DNA of 64,000 nucleotides from an uncultured Prevotellaceae bacterium (lineage in GTDB: Bacteria > Bacteroidota > Bacteroidia > Bacteroidales > Bacteroidaceae): contig CAMHUU010000009.1 of assembly GCA_946188395.1 (NCBI GenBank), positions 18,980-82,979 of the forward strand, read 5' to 3'. The notes under the pieces were generated by a model. That model had not been told where the DNA came from and made no database searches. It saw only the letters and a list, made by a program, of their open reading frames with translations. Each line of letters starts with the position of its first letter. Position 1 is the stretch's first letter. Made by a program: the position numbers and the translations under genes. Shown piece by piece: positions 1 through 10,300 of this stretch.

Positions 1-851
1 GACTGCCGCTCGGCCTCGCCCACCACCTTCGTCTGTACCTGCGACGTCTGAATCTCCTTCTCCAGCTTGTTGTACGAAGCACTCACGAACATCTCGTCGG
101 CCCACCACTTATCGGTGAATCCCACTTCCAGCATGCCAATCACCGACAGGTAGTCGTCGTGGAATCGGCGGCGGTCCGTCTTGATGTAGTCGTCCTGTTC
201 ATCGCTCCACACCTCCACGTCGCGCATCATGTAGTCGTTCTTCGAATAGCTCACACCCAGCGACGGACGGATGGTCAGACCGTTCTTCAACACCAGCTGT
301 CCACTGATGTCACCCTTGTGAGTATGGTACGACCCCGCACCGTACGAGGCGTCCAGATAGTTCGTCCGTTTCCGGTTCGTCACGATGTTGATAGCACCAC
401 CCAAGGCATCGCTGCTCAACCATGTCGGCACCACACCCTTATAGATTTCCACGTGGTCTATCATGCTCACGGGCAGATTGGCCAGCGTCACCCCCGAACC
501 CTTCGTGTCCAAAGGCACACCGTCAACGAAGTAGCGCACCGCATTGCCCGACATGCCGTTGATCGACAGGTCGAAATCAGAGCCCACACCGCCTTCCTCG
601 CGAATCTTCACGCCTGCCGTGCGGTCTATCAAGCCGTTGAGCGAACTGATCGAGCTGACCAGCGAGCGCACATCGACAGCATTCACCGCCAGCGCTCCTT
701 CGCGCAGACGTTGCGTCTTCGACTTACCGGTTACCGTCACCGTCTCCAGCGTCACCGAGTCCCTCATCTGGCTCTTCTGTCTCCTGCTTTGGCCGTACGT
801 TACGTTCATCGTCAGCAACAGGCATACAATCAGCCATACCGCTCTTCTCAT
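1..851 (-). CDS. TonB-dependent outer-membrane receptor, 5' part only (BtuB-like, cobalamin riboswitch controlled)
   Basis: The frame opens at the ATG whose complement is 849-851 and runs off the left edge, so the ORF track misses it. Translation starts with a signal peptide (MRRAVWLIVCLLLTMNVTYG), then a TonB-box/plug start (LETVTVTGKSKTQRLREGAL) and a plug domain: GLIDRTAGVKIREEGG, INGMSGNAVRYFVDGVPL, IDHVEIYKGVVP and GGAINIVTN. About 283 codons are present; the rest of the barrel lies outside the window. Such receptors import a ligand across the outer membrane using TonB energy. The cobalamin riboswitch directly upstream argues that the ligand is a corrinoid or a related factor, but the plug alone does not prove it. 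Confidence 0.93.
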   Translation of the reverse strand, partial: MRRAVWLIVCLLLTMNVTYGQSRRQKSQMRDSVTLETVTVTGKSKTQRLREGALAVNAVDVRSLVSSISSLNGLIDRTAGVKIREEGGVGSDFDLSINGMSGNAVRYFVDGVPLDTKGSGVTLANLPVSMIDHVEIYKGVVPTWLSSDALGGAINIVTNRKRTNYLDASYGAGSYHTHKGDISGQLVLKNGLTIRPSLGVSYSKNDYMMRDVEVWSDEQDDYIKTDRRRFHDDYLSVIGMLEVGFTDKWWADEMFVSASYNKLEKEIQTSQVQTKVVGEAERQ

Positions 852-947
852 CGCTTCTTTTTTACGTCATTTACCGTCTCCGCATATTCCTGTGCGGGCG
901 TCATCATATGGCAGACAGGCTTGACGCTTCGCGTCGAGTCCTGTTCT

Positions 948-1118
948 CAGGCAGGTCTTCTGACTTTCCCCAGCCTGCTCTACCTTCCCGACAACGTCGT
1001 CAGTGGCGTTATACGAGCAGACCTCATTAACGGAGATTACAGCTGCAGGTACAGTTCCGGACTCTCACCGGATTCCCTTACATCAGGCGACATCAGCCGC
1101 CAGATTGCCTTATCCGGC
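948..1118 (-). promoter_or_regulatory. Cobalamin (AdoCbl-class) riboswitch upstream of the TonB receptor
   Basis: Read on the minus strand, this has the conserved blocks of a cobalamin riboswitch in order: GGGAATCCGGTGAGAGTCCGG, then ACTGTACCTGCAGCTGTAATC, then the GCCACTG box, then GGGAAGG, and the closing GAAAGTCAGAAGACCTGCC. It ends about 100 bases before the receptor start, so it lies in the 5' UTR. Family knowledge: B12 binding turns expression off. A TACCTTCG promoter lies immediately upstream. Confidence 0.95.
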
Positions 1119-1120
1119 TG

Positions 1121-1150
1121 CGAAGGTACGAAAAAACGAGCGAAATGCAA
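1121..1150 (-). promoter_or_regulatory. Bacteroidota promoter for riboswitch-receptor transcript
   Basis: On the minus strand TACCTTCG (1121-1128) is one base off the TAnnTTTG -7 box, and a TTG (complement 1148-1150) lies 19 bases upstream, as expected for the -33 element. Transcription would begin just before the riboswitch. Confidence 0.65.
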
Positions 1151-1273
1151 AATAAATTTCGATTTATTTTCATTTCTCCCATCCGAAGGTAGGAGAATTT
1201 TTTTCTATCTCTTTCGAAGAGAATGAGAATATAATATCATTCTTGAGCGTGAGAAAGTTGATTAAACCGAACG

Positions 1274-1308
1274 AAAAATCGGACTGACCTCACATCAGTC
1301 CGATTTTT
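1274..1308. terminator. Bidirectional intrinsic terminator
   Basis: A perfect 14-bp stem (AAAAATCGGACTGA / TCAGTCCGATTTTT) with a 7-base loop and A/T tracts on both sides. It follows the stop codon of the giant minus-strand gene by about 20 bases and would stop that transcript before the receptor region. A weaker stem with the same ATCGGACTGA word occurs at 16345-16388. Confidence 0.9.
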
Positions 1309-1330
1309 ATCATTCGATGGGGGTGTTGGT

Positions 1331-4300
1331 CTACCGGTCCAGTTTGGCTTTGTAAGTGTTTACCTGGCCGGCGCTGGTGGTCTCGCGGATGATGTAGACG
1401 GCATCGGGCAGGAGCTGATGCTTGTCGAACTGCGAGGCGGGACCCTGATAGACCGTCAGACCGGCGATGTTGTAGACTGCCAGCTGACTGTCGGCAGCAA
1501 ACACCAGTGCCGCTATGTCGGTGGTGGCGGCGCCGATGACCAGCGGACGGCGCAGGGTGCCCGTGAGGTGGTCGCGCTTGAAGTGGAGCAGCGTAGCATA
1601 CTGTCCGTCGTCGGCACCGCGTACGTTGGCCCTGACAACCAGCGGCTCACCCTCGGTCTGACCACTGACGACGAGCAGCAGCAGGCTGTCGCGGAACAGA
1701 CGGGTGGTGCGGCCACGCAACTCGCCCGTGGCATCGTGCACCTCGACGGAGGTGACGTCGGTGGGCTCGCCATACTCGTTGTGGACGGTGCACACCAGCG
1801 CCATGTTGTGGGCATAGCGGTAGTTGGCGGCAATGCCCTTGAGGTTGTCGAGGCGGCGGACTCCCTGTCGGGCGGGAACGCTGGACGGGAAGCAGAACGT
1901 CTTCTCGTGGTCGGCGCCGGAGGTGTAGACGTAACCCTGGCCGGGCTCGATGAACTGCAGGTCGCCCACCCATGACGTGTTCTCGTAGATGCTGAAGCCT
2001 GTCTGGCCCTTCACCTGGTCACCCTCGACGGGCGACAGGGCGGTAAAGGCGTCGCCGATGGGCATGGCGTTGCCGGAAGGTACGCCAATCCAGTTGTTGC
2101 CAGGCTTGATGGTGAAGGGGTAGTCGGCAGGATTCACTGCGTCGCCGACGACGGGCAGCTCGGCCTGTGCGTTCATGCTGACCTTCATCATCTCGGCGGT
2201 GCCTACAGGATGGTCGGCACTCCATGCGGTGCCATCGTAGCTGACGGTCAGTCCGTCGGCAAAGTCGATGGCACTAATCTGGCCGGTGACAGGCTGGAAG
2301 AGGGTAGACACCTGGTTCTTGTCGGGCGCCAGATAGAGCGACACCCAGTTGGTGCCCTGGTAGAGCGGCAGGGTCTGCAGCACCTTGTCGGTGTTCTCGA
2401 CGATGACGGGGTTGTCGAAGCTGCCTGCCGAACCGTCGATGGTGAACAGGACGGGTGTAGAGACATTCGTCAGGGGATAGGTCAGACCCGTCGATGCGTC
2501 GTAGATGCGGAAGCGGACGGTGTCGCCCACGATGGTGCTGTTGCCGTAGACCATGAGTCGGACGTAGTAGGCATCGCGGCTTTCGTTATACGTCGGCTGA
2601 GCGGCGCCCAGACATTCGCCTAAGCCACCGTCGGCGGGGTCGGTGAATGCTCCGAGCATGTCGTCGGGATCGGTGGAGACGATGCCGTCGAGCTTGATCT
2701 GTGCAACGACAGTCATATAATCGTCATAGCCCTCGGGCTTGGACCAGTCGGGACGCTGACCCTCGGCGCTGACACTGATGTCGAGCGGTGTATCGATACC
2801 GATAGCGGCGCGGACACTGACGGTGGCAAAGTACTTGCCAATGGCGATGCCGCTGGGCACGGTGAACTCGATGTCCTGCGTCTGGTTGGCCAGGATGGTG
2901 CCCGACGTCATGTTGGCGGTGAGCCATGACGGCAGTTCAACGAACGACCAGTCTTGCGTCGTGCCACTCATGTTGGTCAGTGTGGCGGTGAACGTACCGC
3001 CGTTGCCGGCCGACACCTTGGTGGATACCTCGGTGGTGTTCCACGTCAGCGGATTCTGACGGACGACGAAGCTCCACGTGACGGGATTACCCACGTTGGT
3101 GTGCATGTCGTAGAAGTCGTGCAGCGTGGTGTTGACGATGCACCCTTCGAGGGCCTGCGGGCTGTGGTCGAGGGTGATGGAGACGGTGCGCTCGTCGGCC
3201 ACGAAGTCGAAGTCGAGGAGCGTCTTATGCGGTGCCGACTTCAGACCGGGGGCGCTGCCCGCAGCTTGAGGAGCCACGGCGCCACCGTCGGTGACGAGGG
3301 CGGTAGAAGCCTTATGCTCGTAGCCGAAATTCTCGAGCGAGAAGCCGTAGACGCGCTGGTCGTATTCATCGTAGGTCGACTTTTCGAAGGGGTAGTAGCC
3401 CACCAGTCCGCGTTCGTCGGTAGCGTCGATGCGGGTGTACATGCGGTCGACGATGGTGGCCTGGGTGTTGGTGCCGTGCCACAGGCGTACCTCGTCCATG
3501 GCTCCCGTCATGCCGCGACCGAGCCACAGGCGTGCTCCCTCGAGGGCGGGCACAGCGCTGGTAGGCAGGGTGAACACGGACGTGCCGTCGACGATGAGGT
3601 TGGCCTCGCTGGCTGTGCCGCGCAGCACGTTCAGGGCTACGTGGTGCCACTCGTTCGGGGTGAACGGTGCCACGGTCGTCGTGACGGTCGTGCTGTCGGT
3701 GACGAGCTTCAGGTTGCCGTCGCCGGTGACGATGAGGTCGAGCTTGCCGCCATTGTCGAGGCTGAACAGCGAGGCGCTTTCCGCCGGGCTGCCGCTGTCG
3801 AGTGCCCATGCTTCGATGAGGAAGCTGGTAGACTCCTTAGCCGACAGTTCGCCCAAGGGGATGGCTACGCTGGCCGTACCGCCGAGGGCGAGCGCGATAT
3901 TTTCGTTTTCGAGATACCATGCCGTGGGCGATGCGATGAGCATGTGGCGGCTGCGGGCGAGGTCCTCGGACTTGGTGCCGTGGCCTTCGTCGAGGTGCCA
4001 ATAGCCGATGAGCGACGGCTTGCTGTGGCTCTTGCCCTCGTACATCTGCATCTTGATGGAGGTCCAGTCGAGGCTGGTGCTGTAGAACGACAGTTCGTGC
4101 ATGGCACCATGGAGGTTCTCGCCCAGATAGATGCGGCCCTGCGAGGTGGCATGCTGGCCGACGGATACGCCGCCGATGAGCACATCCTCATTGTTGGCGC
4201 TGGTGTAGTGGGCCGACAGGGTACCGGCATTGACGTCGTAGCTGACGCCGAGGTATACCCATTCGTCGTGCGGAATGGTGGTCGGCGAGGTGTAGGGCTG

Positions 4301-7300
4301 TGCCATGCCGTTCTCGTCGGTGATGTAGGCCGTCAGATGGCCGTCGGCATCGAGGTTCAGGCGCAGGGCATTGGCACCCTCGCCGTGGCGCAGGATGGTG
4401 CCTGGCGTGCCGGAGGCCTTAAGCCAGGTGCAGACGGTGAACGACGTGTTGCCCAGCATCAGGTCGGCCTGCGTAGTGGCTGCCGGCGTGGTGGCACCAT
4501 CGAGGCGCAGCGCCACTTCGTGGGCCACGGAGTCGGTGTTGAGCACGGCCTGCAGACTGAAGTTGTCGGGCTTGTTCAGACTCTGCGAGTAGATGTCCTC
4601 GTTGAAGGTCACCGTGATGTTGTCGCCGGGGCTGAGAATGCCGTCGGCAGGCTCGGGCAGATAGAGCGGACGGGGCAGCGTGACATCCTTGATGACGGTG
4701 ATGGTCTCACTCTCGCCCAGCACGCTCTCGCCGGCTACCGTGCAGTCGGTGACGGCACGGAACTCGTAGGTGGCGTCGGGATAGGCGATGTTGCTATGCA
4801 TATCGATCAGCGTGTCGATGCGCTCGCTGACGAGTGCACTTTCGTTGTCGCCGGCTGGCACGCCCGTTACCCAGCTGTGCAGTGTAGCCCAATCGGGACT
4901 GCCCTGCTTGCGCTGCTGCAGCTTCACGGCGTTGAGGATGGTGCTCGTGGGCTTGTAGCCCGTAGCGGTCAGCACGAGGGTGCTGTCGGTGGCGGTATTG
5001 ACGAGTGTGCGCGACGAGGCCAGCTCAATCTTCTCGGCCTGTGGCTGGAAGTGTGCCGCCACGATGATGTCGTCGCTGATGCTGCTCTGACATTCGGAGT
5101 AGAGGCAGAGGTGGAGACTGTCGAGATGAATCACCTCTTTGTCTTTGGGTTTCACCTTCATCGTGATCATGACGCTGTCGCCGGGAGACAGTGATACGCC
5201 TAAGCTGCTCGGTTTTTCTTCGCCGTTGAACTTCACCTCGGCCAGGCTGCCCCACTTGTCGCTGACCACCTGCAGGATGAAGTCGTTTTCGGTAGTATCA
5301 TACACCTGGGCTACCGAGGGATTAGAGAGCTTCAGGTTGAAGAAGGCGCCTTCGTCAGGATCGGCTGCAGTGACGATGCGCTGGTCGCAGTCGATGTGAG
5401 GCACCTCGATTTGCGTGGTGGCCTTGGACAGCTCGTGGTTGCCGGGCTCGTAGTACTTCGTGAGCTGCAGACCCTCATAAGGACAGCTGGTCTGTCCGCT
5501 GACCTGGCGGAAGATGTAGCCGAAGCCGTCGTCGGCATCGTACACGGCCATCTCGTGGGTATTGTTGGCAACGTTGTCGGCAATGTTCACCGTGTAGGAG
5601 GAGTGCATGGTCTGGCCGAAGATGAGCGAGGGGTTGAATGATTGCTCATACTCGATACCGTAACTGCCTGAAGCTGTATTTGTAGCTGTGTTTTTTATTT
5701 TTGCTCCGACTTTGTACTTTTGATAGACGCTGGCTGCTGTCTCAAAGCTGATGCCCTCGGAACCTGTCGTCGTTTCAATATGGTCATAGGAAAGCGTCGT
5801 ACCGGAGAAACTGATGGTTGTTTTGGGCTCGCGGTTGATGGCTTTCACCTTCGACTCTTCGTTCGTTGCGAGGAAGCCTTCCCAAATCTGGATATTGCTG
5901 TTGATGGTCCTGATGGCATCCCACGACTCCTCTTCGTCGGCGTACTTGCCGCTGACGGGCAGGAAGGCGGTGTAGCTGGGACCATAATAGTAGAGACTGT
6001 CGGGGCCCCAGTTCAGTTTGTAGTAGCTGACAGCATCGTCGCCCCAAACGGGGTCGTCGAGGCTGGTGCCGAAACGCGGGTCGTCGGGCGTCAGGCTGGT
6101 CATGTAGACGATGGAGTCGGTGTCGTTGTGGAATTGCGACCTGGCTGTTTCCAGATATTCCTGGCTGACCTGTCGCAGGCGTACCTCACGCAACCGCTTG
6201 AAGTTGGGGATGAGCTGGGTGATGATGTAGTCCTGGCTGTAGGCAAACTTCGTATCCATGCCTTGCGTCACGGCTACGGTGGGCTGGGTACCTATGCGGT
6301 AGTCGCCAGCCTGATCGTCGACGAGCATCACCTGCAGACCGTCGCCATAGATGAAGGATGTGGACATGCCCACGAAGACATCGCCATTGGGACCGTCGAA
6401 GTGGGGTTCCGATGAAGTGGAGACGGACTGTGTGTTCTCGAAGCTCCACGTGCTGCCTCCGTTTACGTCGAGGCTGTTCTTCCATGAAAACCCTTCGGAT
6501 ACGCCGGCAGCTAAAGATGAACCTGTGAAGATATATGTTCCCACACCAGAGGCCATGGTTACATCCAACCCTCCTTCATTCTCCATAGTGTTTGCCCAGT
6601 TGAGTGCAAGTTTGAGTTTCACGTCGAAGCCGTAGGACAGTTCGGAGCCTTTCTCCCACGTCACGCTGGAATTGCTGCCGAAGGGGTCGCGGATGATGTT
6701 GATGAGTGCGTCGGGACCTGCGGTGACACTGGTGTTGCCAGTGACCTTGGTACCCAGCACCAGACACTGCAGCGGCTCGTCCTTCCCGCGGTAGGTCCAG
6801 TTCCAGGGATAGACGTTCTCGCCGATGGTCAGTGCGAAGCTCAGCGGCTGGGTATACGGTGCCACCTCGTTGACCTTCAGCGGCTGGAACGTGTAGACGT
6901 AGCGGCCCAGCGAGTCGAGCGGTGCCAAAGCCACGGTGTCGGCATCCTGCGTCATGGGATTCGAGATGGTGAGCAGGCCTTCCGTCGACGGTATGCGTGT
7001 CTCGATGGGGTGCTCGGCGTCGGCATCGTAGTTGAAGTACTGCTCGTAAGCCGAGACGTCGAGGCGATAGGACATGCCCTGTGTGAAGATGGGCACGCCG
7101 TAGTTGTAGGTCACCACGCCGCCCGTCTCGGTGTAGGTATCCTTCGTAGCGCCCAGTTCTCCTGCCGGCACGTTCTTCTCGCCGAAGACACCCTCGTTGC
7201 TGCCGTTCTGGACGACGCTGATGGCGGGTGCGGCGAAGTAGGTCTGCACGAAGGCTGTGTTATAGTCGAACGTGGCCAGGGTATCGACCTTGCCGGCGCT

Positions 7301-10300
7301 GGACGTCTGGGTTTCTGCGGCACGCTGCCACCGCGTCACGTCCGAGCAGTCGAGCAGCGTCTTCTCCTTCAGGGCCGTCGTGGCCTCGGTGTTGTTGTCG
7401 ACAATGGTCTCGATATAATACGGTACGGGAGGCAGCTTGACGGCAAACTCACCCGTACGGGGGTCGGTCTTGATGTATATGGTCTTCACGTCGCCCTGGC
7501 CGTCCTGCTTGTTGCCGATGTAGGCTATGCTCTGCACGCGGTCGGGGTTGGCCTGCTCGTAATACAGCGAATCGGCGGCAGCGATGAATTCACCCGAGAT
7601 GGAGTCGAGGCGGACATTCATGTTGCGGGCGTCCTCCATGCTGCTGCTGGTGAGCAGTCGCAGGGTGGCGCTACCCACCGTGGCCGTGCTGAGACCCAGT
7701 CCCAGCGGCTTCTCCTTTTCGATGGCACCACCGACGACACGGCCTGTGACGATGGCCTTCGTGGTGTCGAAGAAGGTCAGGTGGCTGACGTCCTTGTTGA
7801 AGTTGAACGTGCCCGTGGCGGGATAGTGTCCGCCGTTGAGGAACGTGTGGCCGTCCTTCACGACGCTGACGACGTGGTTGCCAATGGGAATCTCGAAGCG
7901 GTATTCACCCTTATCGTCGCTGGTGACGACGTCGTTGTTGATGGTTCTCACCTCCGTGCCGTCGATGAGGAAGCGGCAGCCCTTGACGGGATAGGTGGTG
8001 TTCTCGTAATAGACGAAGCCGCGCACCGTGTACTTGCTGTTGTCGGTGAAGTTGATGTCGTCGAACGTCGTCTGATCAGCCGATACGGTGATATGACGGC
8101 TGACGGGGTCGAACTGGTGGGCATTCTTCGAGGGAATGATGTCGTAGCCCGTGCCGATGTCGTTGCCGCTGTTGGCATACGGAATGCTCTGAATGGTGTA
8201 GTGGCCGTCGGTGTCGGTCAGAGAGAATAGCGCGAGCTGTTCTGTCGTAGGACGGATGTCGCTGTTGCGCTGGGCAGCCATCACCTTGGCGTGGTTTTCG
8301 TTGGCCGTGGAACCCGTCGACGAGTAGTCGTAGGCACGGCGCAGGGTCGAGATGGGCTCGTCGAACGACCAGTAGGCCACCAGGTCGCTTTCCGTGCCGC
8401 CCATGTAGTGGTTGTAATTCTTCTCGATGTCCGACGTGCTGAGCTGGCGGGTGAAGAGGCGCACATCGTCGATGTAGCCCCGCATGCTGCGCAGCGTGTC
8501 GCAGGTGGTGCCGATGGTCATCACTCCTGCCTGATCAGCAGTCCACGTGAGTGCCACGTTGTCGAACAGCTGTTCGGAAGCGATGTGTCCCAGCGAGTCG
8601 GGGGCCATCAGGTGAATCCAGCTTTTGCCGCTACCGTCGTAGGTAAACGCCAGGCTGGTGAACTGGCTAGGCTTCAGGTGCAGCTGCGAGGTGACGGTCG
8701 TGCTGCCGGCTGTGGCTGTCAGTGCATAGCCGTCAGCGCTGCCGTCGCCACTGAGCGCGAGACTCACGGTACCGTTGATGTCGAACAGACAGCGGCCGTC
8801 CTGCCCGTTGTCGGGATTAACATACATCTGCACGCTGAAGGGACGGTTGCGGAAGTAGTTGTGCATCTGCTTCTCGCTGATGGCCCAGCGCAGACCGCTC
8901 TGATCGCCGCTGAGACTGAGCGAGTTGAACAGTTCGTTGCCCACGGCACCCGTTGCCAGCAGGTCGATGCGGGCTCCCTCGACGGCATATTTGCCGCCCT
9001 CGTAACTCACGCGGCCGTTGATGATGCCGGTGTTGCGGATGAATCCGTCGCAGCCCATATAGGTGACGTCGCTCGAGCCGTTGACGCTCGACATGACGGC
9101 GTAGGCATAGTAGTTGCCTGGCGTGGCGGTGTGGTCGTCGTACGATACGTTCTTTTCGGTCGATTCAATAGTGGTCAGGTAGTCCCACTGCAAGTGTGCA
9201 TTGTCCGACTGTTCCTTCGAGTTGATGTTCTGCTCGCCTTCCGCGATGACGTGGCGGTAGAGCTTGTAGACCATCTTGTCGCCACTGCGCACGTCGGCTT
9301 CCCATTCGATGTGGATGTAGTCGGAATGGGTGCCGCACGACGCCCACATGCCGTGGGGGTGCGACCTGTCGGGATGGCCGTCGGGCATACAAGTCGCCGT
9401 GATGGTGGTTTCCTGTGCGTCCAGGGCCACCATGTAGGCATAGCTCGACGTCGAGTTGACGTCCTTGTCGGTATACGTGTACGCCGTGGGCTGTGTACTC
9501 GTGACGCCGATGATCTTTATCGGTTCCAGACCGTCGAAGTCGGCGGGGGTGGGAACGCCCATGTCGGGGGTTATCTCTTTGCGGTAGAGCTTGAATTCGT
9601 AGCCTGCCGTTTTGTTGAGGATACAGTCCAGCTTCCACGACAGCTTGTAACCGTCGGCGATGGCCGAGCCCTGGAAGTCGGTGATGGACACCGTATGCTT
9701 CATGGTGCTCATCACGGTATCGGTGACGCATGGCGTGGGTATCGTGTCGGTCCACGCCTTGGGAATGTAGTTGACGGTGTACGTGTACTTCTTGTCGAAT
9801 TCTGCCTTGCCGTCGATATACGAGTAATCGGAACTGGTGCTTCCGTCTACCGAACCAATACGTTCGCCGTCGCGGTAGACGTCGTAACTGCCGTCATAGT
9901 TTTTATGGGTCAAATCGATCGTACTGATGTCGTTGGCCTTCCACTTCAGCGCTATCTCGCTGTTCCAGGGGTTAGGCGTCGCCGTCAGTTCCGAGGGGTA
10001 GACGACGTCGTCGGGGTCCATGATTCCACTCTTCACGAAACGCACCGGGTAGCCGTAGATAAGACCGTCGCATTCGATGTAGATGTACTTCACCGTCTTG
10101 CCTTGCGGGATGGTGAGGCTCTCTTGTTGCGAACAGCCACACCACTGGGTCAGCGTGTCACCCTGTGCATCGAGCAGTGCCAGGTGGGTGAAGTGCTGGT
10201 TGTCCTTACGCTGGAAGAGGAAGCTGCCGCCCGTAAAGGTTCCGTCGCTTCCGGGGTTGCCACTGGGAATAACAGTAAAAGCGTCTCCCCAGATGTAGCC

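Noticed and set aside
2954-5194. 746-aa plus-strand ORF opposite the giant gene (and 7010-8230, 8291-10318)
   Set aside because: It is antisense to a frame with recognisable LamG and FN3 domains. Its composition is Val/Gly/Arg-rich shadow translation with no family motif. Long antisense frames are expected in GC-rich codon patterns.
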